Assembly (NCBI GenBank): GCA_016788205.1
Contig: JAEUTA010000027.1
Coordinates: 62,001 to 126,000 of the forward strand
Length of the DNA stretch: 64,000 bases
From: Flavobacteriales bacterium
Lineage (GTDB): Bacteria; Bacteroidota; Bacteroidia; Flavobacteriales_F; PHOS-HE28
Direction of reading: 5' to 3'
Part shown: positions 25,560 through 33,792 of the stretch, in pieces
Position numbering within the stretch: position 1 is the first letter of the stretch
Layout of the letters: each line of letters opens with the position of its first letter
Notes under the pieces: model-generated
Seen by the model: the letters and a program-made list of their open reading frames with translations, nothing else
Database searches by the model: none
What the model was told of the DNA's origin: nothing
Made by a program: the position numbers and the translations under genes

Positions 25560-26534
25560 TCACATATCGAGGACGTAGGCAAAGATGAGGGGCGCTACAA
25601 TAGTAGCATCACTTTCGATGATGAACTTAGGGGTATCGATGTCGAGTTTTCCCCAGGTGATCTTCTCGTTCGGCACGGCACCGCTATAACTGCCGTAGCT
25701 GGTGGTGCTATCGCTGATCTGGCAGAAGTAGCTCCAGAAGGGTATGCTGTCGCGCTGCAGGTCCTGGTGTAGCATGGGCACCACACAGATGGGGAAATCG
25801 CCCGCGATGCCGCCACCGATCTGGAAGAACCCGATACCGTCCGTACCGCTGTTCTTCGTATACCAATCGGCCAGGAAGATCATGTACTCGATGCCGCTCT
25901 TCATCATGCCGGGCTTGCAGTCTCCACTGATGCAGTGGCCGGCAAAGATGTTGCCGAGGGTGCTGTCCTCCCAACCGGGACAGATGATGGGCAGGTTGCG
26001 CTCGGCAGCAGCCACCATCCAGCTGTCCTTCGGGTCGATCTGGTAGTACTGCTCCAGCACACCGCTCCGGATCATCTCGTAGAAGTATTCGTGCGGGAAG
26101 CGCCGGTTGCCGCTCTTGTCGTCGGCCGTCCACAGGTCGGTCACGTGCTTCTCCAATCGGCGGAAGGCCTCGTGCTCGGGTATGCAGGTGTCCGTCACGC
26201 GGTTCATCCCGCGGTCCAGCAGCTCGCGCTCTTGTTGCGGGGTGAGGTCACGGTAGTTGGGCACGCGTTCGTAGTGGTCGTGCGCCACCAGGTTCATCAC
26301 ATCCTCCTCCAAGTTCGCGCCGGTGCAGCTGATGATGTCCACCTTGCCCTGGCGGATCATCTCCGCGAAGATCTTGCCCAGTTCGGCCGTGCTCATGGCG
26401 CCGGCGAGGGTCACCATCATCTTACGGCCTTTGCCCAGGTGTTCCTTATAACCCTTCGCGGCATCCACCAAGGCGGCGGCGTTGAAGTGCAGGTAATGCT
26501 TCTCGAGGAAGCTGCTGATCGGTCGATTGCTCAT
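25560..26534 (-). CDS. Deoxyhypusine synthase-like enzyme (polyamine-transferring)
   Basis: 324 residues from the ATG at 26534. The fold is recognisable by FLEKHYLHFNAAALVDAA, VTLAGAMSTAELGKIF, IISCTGANLEED, LPIICPGWEDSTLGN, FQIGGGIAGDF and Lys296 in KITWGKLDID, the equivalent of the eukaryotic catalytic lysine (SWGK). True deoxyhypusine synthase modifies eIF5A, which bacteria lack. Bacterial members are thought to act on free polyamines, as in homospermidine formation from putrescine or spermidine with NAD. The gene follows arginine decarboxylase on the same strand after 125 bases, which supports a polyamine role. The exact product cannot be told from sequence. Confidence 0.88.
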   Translation of the reverse strand: MSNRPISSFLEKHYLHFNAAALVDAAKGYKEHLGKGRKMMVTLAGAMSTAELGKIFAEMIRQGKVDIISCTGANLEEDVMNLVAHDHYERVPNYRDLTPQQERELLDRGMNRVTDTCIPEHEAFRRLEKHVTDLWTADDKSGNRRFPHEYFYEMIRSGVLEQYYQIDPKDSWMVAAAERNLPIICPGWEDSTLGNIFAGHCISGDCKPGMMKSGIEYMIFLADWYTKNSGTDGIGFFQIGGGIAGDFPICVVPMLHQDLQRDSIPFWSYFCQISDSTTSYGSYSGAVPNEKITWGKLDIDTPKFIIESDATIVAPLIFAYVLDM

Positions 26535-26659
26535 TGCTCTGCTAACGGGGGCGAAAGATAGAGGCACGGAACAAATGCCAGTGACGGGTCCCAAGTTGCA
26601 GGCGGCAAGTCGAACGCCTGGTCCTGTTCACTTGTAACTCGCCACTGGCCGCTCGCCAT

Positions 26660-28075
26660 TCACTTGCTCACGGGTTCTTCCATCGGGAGATAACCCAGCA
26701 GCTGCAGCATGCGTTCGGCGCTTTGCTGTTCGGCGAAGACCTTGTCCGTGAGGGTGCCGTCGGGCAGGCGATCGATGAGCACGTGCTTGGGTTTCGGGAT
26801 CAGGCAATGCTGGATCCCGCCGAAGCCGCCCAATGTGTCCTGGTAGGCGCCGGTGTTGAAGTAGCCGATGTACTGCTTGCGGTCATCGCGGTATTTGGGC
26901 AGGTAGATGGCGTTGATATGCTGTTCGCTGTTGTAGTAGTCGTCGCTGTCGCAGGTCATGCCGCCCAGGAAAACGCGTTCGTACTCATCCGTCCAGTTGT
27001 TCACCGGGAGCATGATGAAGCGTTTGCTGATGGCCCAGGTATCAGGCAGCGTGGTCATGAAGCTCCCGTCGATCATGTTCCAGCGCTCCTTCTCGTTCTG
27101 CTTTTTCTGGTATACGATGCTGAAGAAGGTGGCCCCGCTGTCGCTCACGGTGAAGCTGCCGAACTCCGAGAAGATGTGCGGCTCGTGCACTTTGTTCTCC
27201 TCGCAGATGTCCTTGATGCGGCCCACGATCTCGCTGATCATGTAGTCCGTATCGAAGCTGAAGTTGAGGCTGTTCTTGATGGGTAGGCCACCGCCGATGT
27301 CCAGCGTGTCCAGCGTGCGGCAGAGTTTCCACAGGTCACAGTACACGTTCACGCACTTGCCCAATTCGTTCCAGTAATAGGCCGTATCGGTGATACCGGT
27401 ATTGATGAAGAAGTGCATCAGCTTCAAGCGGAATTTCTTCTGTTTGCTGATGTTGCGCATGTAGAACGGGATGATGTCCTTGTAGCCGATGCCCAGGCGG
27501 CTGGTGTAGAACTCGAACTTGGGTGCTTCCTCCGCCGCGATGCGGATACCGATGTCGCAGTTGCCCTCGATCACCTCGTCGAGATGGTAGATCTCGGCCA
27601 TGTTATCGATGATGGGCACCACGTTGAAGCCGCGGTTGGCCAGTCGGCCGATGCCTTTGATGTAGCGCTCATCCTTGAACCCGTTGCACAGGATGGTGCT
27701 GTCCTTCGTGATGCGGCCACGCTCGATCAGGAGCTCGATCATCTCCAGATCATATGCGCTACTGGTTTCCAAGTTGACCCCCTTATCCAGCACCTTGTCG
27801 ATCACGTAATGGAAGTGGTTGCTCTTCGTACAGTAGAAGTACTCGTAGCTGCCTGTGTAACCATGCGTCTCGAAAGCCTTTGCGAAGCTGTTGCGGGCCA
27901 TCTCGATCTTCTCGCCGATCTTGGGCAGGTAACTGATGCGGAGCGGGGTGCCGTGTTTCTGGAGCAGTTCCGTCAGCGGCAGGTCGTTCCAGAGTAACTG
28001 GTCATCATCCAGTTTGAACTCGTCCTTCGGAAAGTCGAACGTTTGCTCGATCAGGTCGACGTAGCGTGTCTTCAT
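26660..28075 (-). CDS. speA: Biosynthetic arginine decarboxylase-like, PLP fold III
   Basis: 471 residues. PLP binds Lys84 in FYCTKSNHFHY; DIGGGLP at about 259-265 is the phosphate-binding glycine loop, HIFSEFGSF follows, and Cys375 in GMTCDSDDYY is the second active-site element of the alanine racemase-like decarboxylases. Bacteroidota relatives of this length are usually called arginine decarboxylase, which converts arginine to agmatine for polyamine synthesis. At 471 residues it lacks the extra domains of the E. coli SpeA (about 630), so diaminopimelate- or carboxynorspermidine-type activity cannot be excluded. It leads the run with the deoxyhypusine synthase-like gene. Confidence 0.85.
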   Translation of the reverse strand: MKTRYVDLIEQTFDFPKDEFKLDDDQLLWNDLPLTELLQKHGTPLRISYLPKIGEKIEMARNSFAKAFETHGYTGSYEYFYCTKSNHFHYVIDKVLDKGVNLETSSAYDLEMIELLIERGRITKDSTILCNGFKDERYIKGIGRLANRGFNVVPIIDNMAEIYHLDEVIEGNCDIGIRIAAEEAPKFEFYTSRLGIGYKDIIPFYMRNISKQKKFRLKLMHFFINTGITDTAYYWNELGKCVNVYCDLWKLCRTLDTLDIGGGLPIKNSLNFSFDTDYMISEIVGRIKDICEENKVHEPHIFSEFGSFTVSDSGATFFSIVYQKKQNEKERWNMIDGSFMTTLPDTWAISKRFIMLPVNNWTDEYERVFLGGMTCDSDDYYNSEQHINAIYLPKYRDDRKQYIGYFNTGAYQDTLGGFGGIQHCLIPKPKHVLIDRLPDGTLTDKVFAEQQSAERMLQLLGYLPMEEPVSK

Positions 28076-28445
28076 TGCTTGGTAAGAAGCCGGGAGATGG
28101 TAATGGGCGGTTGGCAGCCTACAGTCCGCAGCAATGGGATAGGAGTTCCATGGCCTATTGCCAGTTGCTTGGTACAGACCGTTCGGACGGAAAAGAGCGG
28201 AAACCCTTGCGCGTGGGTGGCTGAATTAAGCCGATTCACGGATAGGGCACGCACGTTCATCAACGGAATGGGGGTGGGTAGGTACGAACGCGACGCATGC
28301 CACTCCGACGAGCGTGCATTTGAGGGAGGTGGAACTGAGCGTTCATCCTGACGAGGTCAAAAGTAGGATCTGGAAGGATCGAGTGATCGACGCGTGCAAA
28401 AGTCCGATCCGGCTGTTGCTGGTCAGTTCGTTGCCACATTCAAGG

Positions 28446-28476
28446 AAGAACGGCGCCCACCTCGGACGCCGCTCTT
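28446..28476 (-). terminator. Terminator-like hairpin
   Basis: Arms at 28446-28458 and 28464-28476 with a 5-base loop. Read as RNA from the minus strand, all 13 pairs form if two G-U pairs are allowed, while the plus-strand transcript has two mismatches there, so the minus strand is favoured. The 3' arm ends in UUCUU; the following bases are only mildly U-rich. It lies about 20 bases after the stop of the possible 50-aa gene. Confidence 0.5.
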
Positions 28477-28494
28477 TTCAGCTCTATTGGGCGA

Positions 28495-28647
28495 TCACTG
28501 ATGTATCATCGATCGTTCGGTGTTGATCCTGCCGCCTCCGGTGACATTGACCGGATAGGCACCATCGGCACGATCTCGACCCAGGTCTATGGGCTTCTTC
28601 GCGGCGCACGCACGTACTGCCGTGGCTATGAAACGTTTGCTGGTCAT
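28495..28647 (-). CDS. Possible small basic protein, 50 residues
   Basis: A short minus-strand frame missed by length cut-offs. From the ATG at 28647 it reads MTSKRFIATAVRACAAKK and ends GGGRINTERSMIHQ. It is basic at the start and has no membrane segment. A 20-residue frame upstream ends in a TGA that overlaps this ATG (ATGA), as coupled genes do here. Support is indirect: position 20 bases before a terminator-like hairpin and the overlap. No family recognised; it may be chance or a remnant. Confidence 0.3.
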   Translation of the reverse strand: MTSKRFIATAVRACAAKKPIDLGRDRADGAYPVNVTGGGRINTERSMIHQ

Positions 28648-28816
28648 GTTGCGGATGACCAGGTCACGGTGTGCGAGCCGGTCTTTCTGTTGGTCATGTT
28701 GAACATCAGCTAATGACTGCCGGTGGGTAGGGCAAAGTGGTGATCCAAGGTACGTTCCGTAGTGTTACATTGAATGAGCCGCAAGACGCCGATAGTTCTC
28801 CACGTTCGTGTGCCGC

Positions 28817-29452
28817 CTATCCATCGACCCTCGTGATGGCAGGCTTCGGAGCGTTCAGGCTATCACATTCGGTTCGCCACCACCAATGGTTGTTGTTCGG
28901 CAGGGGATCAGGCATGCCGCTTGTCACGAAAACGCCGAAGGCCGCCTGGCAGCGCGGATGAGGGAATTTCGAGCGCTCAACGACCACCACGATACGATCG
29001 CAGCGAGTGGGAATGCTTGTCGTATCGGGACAAAGCCAGGAAAGCTTGACCTCGATGTTCGCGTTGCACTGGGTCCACGAAAGTGCGCGATCATCGGGGT
29101 CGGTAGCATGCACGCTCTTAACGATGCTGTTCTGCGGCAGGGAGATGATCGCTTTCGTATTGCTGCTGTCGGAGCAGTTGTTCCCGGTAGCGTTGCAGAT
29201 GTAGGTGTGAAGGATGAGCGAGTCGGTTCTTTCCTCCACGTTGGTCTTTGGCAAGTAGATGCCGAGGTCAGCAACGGAAGGCTTCACCGAATCAGGAGGT
29301 TCTACGACGTCCACAAGGCTGGTAAGGTCGGGTGTTCGCTCGGATACGTGGCAGCGCGATGGCGGGGCGGTGCTAGTACAGTTCGAGCAGGGATCCGGGC
29401 AACAACTTTGGAGGGCGGCGAGCAGTAGCAAGGCAAGTGTCTGGGATCGCAT
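28817..29452 (-). CDS. Putative lipoprotein of unknown function
   Basis: 211 residues from the ATG at 29452; the longer frame to 29578 overlaps the upstream kinase gene and hides the signal peptide. MRSQTLALLLLAALQSCC gives a short hydrophobic segment and a lipobox-like LQSC with Cys17 or Cys18 as the likely lipidated residue. The rest is a Cys- and Pro-rich secreted domain with a run of Trp (NHWWWRTECDSL) near the C-terminus; no family recognised. It is last in the run regulator, 99-aa protein, TPR kinase, lipoprotein, and has its own copy of a 17-base upstream motif also found before the regulator, which suggests shared control. It could be a sensor accessory protein. Confidence 0.65.
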   Translation of the reverse strand: MRSQTLALLLLAALQSCCPDPCSNCTSTAPPSRCHVSERTPDLTSLVDVVEPPDSVKPSVADLGIYLPKTNVEERTDSLILHTYICNATGNNCSDSSNTKAIISLPQNSIVKSVHATDPDDRALSWTQCNANIEVKLSWLCPDTTSIPTRCDRIVVVVERSKFPHPRCQAAFGVFVTSGMPDPLPNNNHWWWRTECDSLNAPKPAITRVDG

Positions 29453-29512
29453 GGTGTGGGGTTTAGCCGGGACATTACCGGTGATGCGAAGCAGCGACCA
29501 TCCAACACCGTG

Positions 29513-29529
29513 TACAATACTGGAAAACC
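29513..29529 (-). promoter_or_regulatory. 17-base motif GGTTTTCCAGTATTGTA, copy A
   Basis: This sequence on the minus strand lies 61-77 bases upstream of the lipoprotein ATG. An exact copy occurs at 32658-32674 upstream of the response regulator of the same run. Two identical 17-mers in the same orientation, each before a gene start, suggest a shared promoter or binding site. Confidence 0.5.
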
Positions 29530-29559
29530 TTGAATTAGCTGAGGTCCTTGGACCAATGC

Positions 29560-31644
29560 TCATTCCACCACCGGACATTCAATACTTACCGTGGTGCCTT
29601 TACCGGGTGTGCTGTCCACATGTACAGAAGCGCTCAAGGCAGCAGCGCGCGAACGTACGTTGCTCAGCCCAATGCCTTCGTTCGGCACCGAGGTGTCGAA
29701 GCCTATGCCATCATCGGCCACCACGAGACTTAATCGACCCGGGCTGCGTGTCACCGCGATCGACAGTTCACGTGCCTTGGCGTGTTTCAGCACGTTGCTC
29801 ACCAGTTCCTGCACCATACGGTACAAGGCGAGTTCAACGGATCGTTCAAGCCGATCATCCAGACCGAAGGTGTTCAGTTCCACGTTCAATCGGCCATTGA
29901 TGTGCAAGGTCTCGCGCAGGTCCTTCAACGCTTTCTCAAGACCGAAGCGGTTCAGTGTGGCGGCCGCCATGTCGTGGCTGATCTGGCGCAGTTCACCAAC
30001 GGCGTGATCCAGCAGGCGGTTCACCTTCTGGTATTGCTGGTCCTGGCGCATCTCCTCCACGCGATCCTCCAATGCGGCCATGTTGGCTTTGATGCCACCG
30101 AGCATGCTACCAAGCCTGTCGTGCAGGTCTTTGGACATACGGTCACGTTCTTTTTCCTGGCCTTCGAGCATGGCGTTGATGCTCTTGATCTCCTGCTGGC
30201 TGAGAAGTTGATCGACCTGTTCGTGGTGGAGTTCGGTTTCTTTTTGGGCAAGACGTTGCCGTGACCTGATCGTTCTTGTGAGCAACAGGGCGATGATCCC
30301 GAGTAGAAGTGTGGAACCGATGAGGATGTTCCGCTGCAATGCACGTCGTTCGCCTTCCGCCCGTGTTCGCTCCAAGGCTTGTTGTTGCTGGACGATGCGA
30401 CGTTCCTTCTCGGCCGTTTCGAAGCGCACTTGTGCCTTGCCTACTCCATCGCTGTACTTGCGTCGAGCCAGGCTGTCGGCCAATTGGGAATGTTCGGCCA
30501 GCATTCCATACGCTTCAGCCGGGCGCCCCATGGCTTGTAGGTACCGTGCTGCTTTTTGCGCGGCGCGTGCTTGAAGATGTGTTTCCGCTGTTCGGGATCG
30601 AGCTAGCATCACTTGTTCCAAGGCTTGATCCCTAAGTCCGAGCTCCCAGAGCGCGGTGGCCTTGAAGAGATTGGCTCCGGCCATGCTCGCTGTGTCGTGC
30701 TTTCCGGCATAGATGGCGAGGGCTTCGTCGATCACGGCGTTGGCTTGTGCATGTTCATCGATATCACTGTACATGCTGGCCAGGTTGGTCAGCAGATCGG
30801 CTCGCAGTGAAGTATGCATGCCTGGGCCAGCGGTATCCAATACGGCGCGGTAGAGCGCGATCGCAGCTTCGGATCCCTGGGTGTATGTAAGCGCCGCGCC
30901 GATGTTGTGAATGGCGCCGATCATTAGTTCCGGCTCGGAATGGGCTTGGGCGGTATCGAGCGTTCGCTGGTAAAAGCCCAGCGCTATGGAGTCCTGTTCC
31001 TGATGGTAGTATGTATTGCCCATACCTGTGAGCGCGCGACAGATGCCCTCGGTGTGGTGAAGTGCGGTGGCACGTTCGAGAAGCCGGTCGAATCCGTGCA
31101 AGGCCCGTTCGAACTCGTCGTTGTGCAGGTCGATCTCGCTGATCAACAGGTCCATCTCCAACGCCTCATCCAGCATCTTCATTCCTTCGGCCGCACGCCT
31201 GGCCTTCTGCGCTTCAACACGGGCCATGTCGAAGACTTCCATCGCCTTCAACGTTTTCGCATGCTGGTAGTGCCGCAGATAGATGAGGAAGAGCGGGAGC
31301 CGCAGTGTGTCGACGGCAATGGTGTCGAACAGGTGATGTGCATCCAGGTTGCGCCCTGTATGTCGCATCCAGCGGGCATCCAGCAGGTGGAAGAGCACCC
31401 TGTCGGTCTCGGAACGGTCACGGTAGTTGCGCAGACTGTCCAGAAAGGTGCCCATGGCCACCTTGTCGTTGCGCTCCACCAGATCCGTGGAACGCGCGTA
31501 GGTCCTCTGCAACGCGGTTGATTGGGCAACAGCTTCGCAGGTGTGCAAACCTAGAAGCACGAAAAGTCCGATACGGCATCTGGTTAGGACCACGTTGATC
31601 GTGATCCTAACGAGGAATATGGTGTAACGGTCCGCGATGTCCAA
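29560..31644 (-). CDS. TPR-containing histidine kinase (HisKA_3 type), second system
   Basis: 694 residues. Hydrophobic signal/anchor at about 12-40, TPR repeats at about 80-395 (for example MGNTYYHQEQDSIALGFYQRTL), membrane segment at about 439-458, coiled coil at 460-500, His508 in MSKDLHDRLGSMLGGIKA, and an intact HATPase with Asn617 (QELVSNVLKHAKA), DDGIGFD at 644-650 and GIGLSNVRSR. This layout is typical of Bacteroidota kinases partnered with LuxR-type regulators, and such a regulator is encoded two genes upstream in the same run. It differs in sequence from the kinases at 2506-8175. The signal is unknown; TPR sensors often bind peptides or partner proteins. Confidence 0.92.
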   Translation of the reverse strand: MDIADRYTIFLVRITINVVLTRCRIGLFVLLGLHTCEAVAQSTALQRTYARSTDLVERNDKVAMGTFLDSLRNYRDRSETDRVLFHLLDARWMRHTGRNLDAHHLFDTIAVDTLRLPLFLIYLRHYQHAKTLKAMEVFDMARVEAQKARRAAEGMKMLDEALEMDLLISEIDLHNDEFERALHGFDRLLERATALHHTEGICRALTGMGNTYYHQEQDSIALGFYQRTLDTAQAHSEPELMIGAIHNIGAALTYTQGSEAAIALYRAVLDTAGPGMHTSLRADLLTNLASMYSDIDEHAQANAVIDEALAIYAGKHDTASMAGANLFKATALWELGLRDQALEQVMLARSRTAETHLQARAAQKAARYLQAMGRPAEAYGMLAEHSQLADSLARRKYSDGVGKAQVRFETAEKERRIVQQQQALERTRAEGERRALQRNILIGSTLLLGIIALLLTRTIRSRQRLAQKETELHHEQVDQLLSQQEIKSINAMLEGQEKERDRMSKDLHDRLGSMLGGIKANMAALEDRVEEMRQDQQYQKVNRLLDHAVGELRQISHDMAAATLNRFGLEKALKDLRETLHINGRLNVELNTFGLDDRLERSVELALYRMVQELVSNVLKHAKARELSIAVTRSPGRLSLVVADDGIGFDTSVPNEGIGLSNVRSRAAALSASVHVDSTPGKGTTVSIECPVVE

Positions 31645-31654
31645 GTTGGAACGT

Positions 31655-31954
31655 TCAATTCATCCCTTCACCGACAAGGTCCTTCACCAGTTTGCGGTCT
31701 TTATGAACGACCTTGTTGCCAATGACCGCGATAGCGATCAACGAATGTTCTCCGTAACCCTTCGGATCGGTGGGTGAGTCGAACGAGCGGGTGCCGGCTT
31801 TTGCGCCCGGAGATGCCACGAAGAACGCGATATGGAATCTGTTCCAATCAGTGTCCATGTGCGAATCGACCAAGATGAATCCCTCTTGCCAAGTATACTC
31901 GATGGTTACAGGGTTGCCATTTCCGGGGTCGACGACTTCAGCAAATACTGACAT
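31655..31954 (-). CDS. Conserved-looking hypothetical protein, 99 residues
   Basis: No signal peptide or membrane segment. Beta-rich start (SVFAEVVDPGNGNPVTIEYTWQ), a middle containing NRFHIAFFVASPGAKAGTRSF, and a basic helical end (NKVVHKDRKLVKDLVGEG). I do not recognise a family. Its place between the response regulator (18 bases upstream) and the kinase (10 bases downstream) argues that it is a real gene, co-transcribed and perhaps modulating phosphotransfer; that role is a guess from position only. Confidence 0.65.
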   Translation of the reverse strand: MSVFAEVVDPGNGNPVTIEYTWQEGFILVDSHMDTDWNRFHIAFFVASPGAKAGTRSFDSPTDPKGYGEHSLIAIAVIGNKVVHKDRKLVKDLVGEGMN

Positions 31955-31972
31955 TTGGTTGTGTGTTGGTGG

Positions 31973-32623
31973 TTATGCGCCCCATCCCCGTTCCATCGCG
32001 TACTTCACGAGGCCGGCGGTGTTGCGCACGTCTAGTTTATGCATAATGTTCCGGCGGTGTGTCTCCACCGTGGCGATGCTCAGGAAGAGCTGGTCGGCGA
32101 TCTCCTGGGTGGTGCGTTCCTGCATGATCAATTTCACCACCTGTACTTCCCGCTTGGTGAGTGCGCCGTAGCTCAGCTCGCCTTCACGGTCCGTGTGCTT
32201 GTCGCTGATGGCGGCAAGATCGCGGAGCTCCTGTGCGATGTACTGTCCGCCTCTGGCAACGGTGATCAGGGCTTCGGTCAATTCGTTCTTGCCGGTCGAT
32301 TTCAACAAATAGCCACCCACCCCGCCGTCCAGAAGTTCGAGCACGAATTCGCGATGACCGTACATGCTCAACACGATCACACGGGTTCCGGGACAGGTCT
32401 TGCGGATCCGCTTACAGGCCTCGATGCCGTCCATGTGCGGCATATTGATGTCCATGAGCACCAGATTGGGTTTCAATTCAGAGGCCAGCCGCACGGCGTC
32501 CTGCCCGTTGTGCGCCTTGCCTACCACGCAGACTTCGGGCATGCGTTCCAGGAGGCTTTCGATACCATCCAGGAAGATGGTCTGGTCGTCAACGAGAAGC
32601 AGGGAATACGGTGGTTGGTCCAT
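31973..32623 (-). CDS. Response regulator, NarL/FixJ (LuxR-type HTH) family, second system
   Basis: 216 residues from the ATG at 32623 (MDQPPYSLLLVDDQ); the longer frame adds 21 unlike residues and covers the upstream motif. The receiver domain has the acidic pair D12-D13, phospho-acceptor Asp58 (LVLMDINMPHMDG), Ser in VIVLSMYGH and Lys in GGYLLKSTG. The C-terminal LuxR helix-turn-helix reads LTKREVQVVKLIMQERTTQEIA and SIATVETHRRNIMHKL. It heads a minus-strand run with a 99-aa protein, the TPR kinase and a lipoprotein and is the expected target of that kinase. Its start is preceded by copy B of a 17-base motif. Confidence 0.94.
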   Translation of the reverse strand: MDQPPYSLLLVDDQTIFLDGIESLLERMPEVCVVGKAHNGQDAVRLASELKPNLVLMDINMPHMDGIEACKRIRKTCPGTRVIVLSMYGHREFVLELLDGGVGGYLLKSTGKNELTEALITVARGGQYIAQELRDLAAISDKHTDREGELSYGALTKREVQVVKLIMQERTTQEIADQLFLSIATVETHRRNIMHKLDVRNTAGLVKYAMERGWGA

Positions 32624-32657
32624 CGGTGGCAAAAATGCCTGCATGCAGAGTGAAGCT

Positions 32658-32674
32658 ACAATACTGGAAAACCA
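32658..32674 (-). promoter_or_regulatory. 17-base motif GGTTTTCCAGTATTGTA, copy B
   Basis: Identical to the copy at 29513-29529 and in the same orientation, 35-51 bases before the regulator ATG. It does not fit the usual TAnnTTTG promoter consensus well, so an operator for the regulator itself is as likely as a promoter. Confidence 0.5.
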
Positions 32675-32701
32675 TGAGTTCGCCACCTTGGGCGAACGGA
32701 C

Positions 32702-33763
32702 CTAGATCCACCGTTTCCGGCGGAACCAGATCAGCATGATCAATGCGATCACGGCCATGGAGCCCATCACCATGAAGTAGCCGTACTTCCAGCGGAGCTC
32801 CGGCATGTTGTCGAAGTTCATGCCGAACACACCCACGATGAAGGTGAGCGGGATGAAGATGGTGCTGATCACGGTGAGGAGTTTCATCACCTGCGTCATG
32901 CGCGCGTTCTGGCCGGCGTGGTAGGTGTTCTCCAAACTGGTGAGGATCTCTCGGTCGGTGTTGATCGTTTCGGCGATGTACACCGTGTGGTCCTGCAGGT
33001 CGTTGATGTAGCGTCGTGTGCTCTTGTCGATGAGTACGCTTTGCAGGGTGTTCAAGCGACCGGCGAGTTCGCGTGTCGGTGTCACATACCGGTTCACGCC
33101 AATGAGCAGGCTGCGCAGTTCCTGGATGGTGAGCAGGTCCTCGTTGCCGGGCTTCAGCATGATCTTGCGCTCGAGTGCTTCGATGCGTTCGCCCAGATCC
33201 TCCACGATCAGGAAGTAGTTGTCCACGATCACATCCAGGAGCGCGTAGAGCAGGTAATCCGCACCGGCTCTACGCACACGACCCGTGTCCTTGCGTAGTC
33301 GTTCACGGATCGGATCGAGCACATCTCCTGGGCGTTCCTGAAAGGAGATCACAAGGCCTTTGCGTAGCACGAAACAGATCTGCTCACTATGGATGCCACC
33401 GGTCTCTTCATCCAGACCGAGCATCTTGGCCACTACGAAGAGCGTGTCCTGGTATTCCTCCACCTTGGGGCGGTGATCGGTGTTCAGCACGTCCTCCATC
33501 AGCAGCGGGTGCAGGTTGAAGCGCTCGCCGATCGAGAGCAGTACCTTTTCATTGTTCAACCCATCGATGTCGATCCAGGCATTCTCGCAACCACTCTGGT
33601 TCTCGATGTATTCGTTGATGGAGGTCAACTGGCGTTCCACCACACGTTCAGTGTTGTATTCGAAGAGGCGAATGGTCGTGCTCGCACCGGAGCTGTCATC
33701 AACACCAACGAACGAACCCGGCGGCAACCCGGCCTTGGCGGAGCGTGTGCGGACTTTCTTCAT
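32702..33763 (-). CDS. corA: CorA-family magnesium/cobalt channel
   Basis: 353 residues. A long cytoplasmic N-terminal domain, the stalk helix, and two C-terminal membrane helices (about 296-315 and 326-346) with the signature GMN at 314-316 (VFGMNFDNMPEL) between them. The periplasmic loop after GMN (DNMPELRWKYGYF) has the acidic residue and aromatic pattern of the family. It forms a pentameric channel for Mg2+ uptake, gated by intracellular Mg2+. It is followed by an mscS gene 29 bases downstream; the two channels may be co-transcribed but need not be related in function. Confidence 0.95.
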   Translation of the reverse strand: MKKVRTRSAKAGLPPGSFVGVDDSSGASTTIRLFEYNTERVVERQLTSINEYIENQSGCENAWIDIDGLNNEKVLLSIGERFNLHPLLMEDVLNTDHRPKVEEYQDTLFVVAKMLGLDEETGGIHSEQICFVLRKGLVISFQERPGDVLDPIRERLRKDTGRVRRAGADYLLYALLDVIVDNYFLIVEDLGERIEALERKIMLKPGNEDLLTIQELRSLLIGVNRYVTPTRELAGRLNTLQSVLIDKSTRRYINDLQDHTVYIAETINTDREILTSLENTYHAGQNARMTQVMKLLTVISTIFIPLTFIVGVFGMNFDNMPELRWKYGYFMVMGSMAVIALIMLIWFRRKRWI

Positions 33764-33792
33764 GGCGTGCCGTGTGTTGAAGGGGTGCTCGG

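Larger units (their letters stand above)
28076..28816. other. Intergenic stretch of about 740 bases, mostly without recognised content
   Basis: It lies between the arginine decarboxylase start and the lipoprotein stop, both minus strand. Plus-strand frames here are short, lack convincing features and look like chance. No tRNA signature was seen. The only content I can support is a hairpin at 28446-28476 and a 50-codon minus-strand frame ending about 20 bases before it. The part from 28076 to 28440 should hold the arginine decarboxylase promoter, but no clear -7/-33 pair was found. Confidence 0.5.

Noticed and set aside
28076-28816. tRNA or other RNA gene in the large gap
   Set aside because: No cloverleaf, T-loop pattern or CCA end was seen on either strand.
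28808-29428. Plus-strand 206-codon frame opposite the lipoprotein gene
   Set aside because: The minus strand gives a signal peptide and lipobox and fits the operon; the plus-strand translation has neither signal nor motif.
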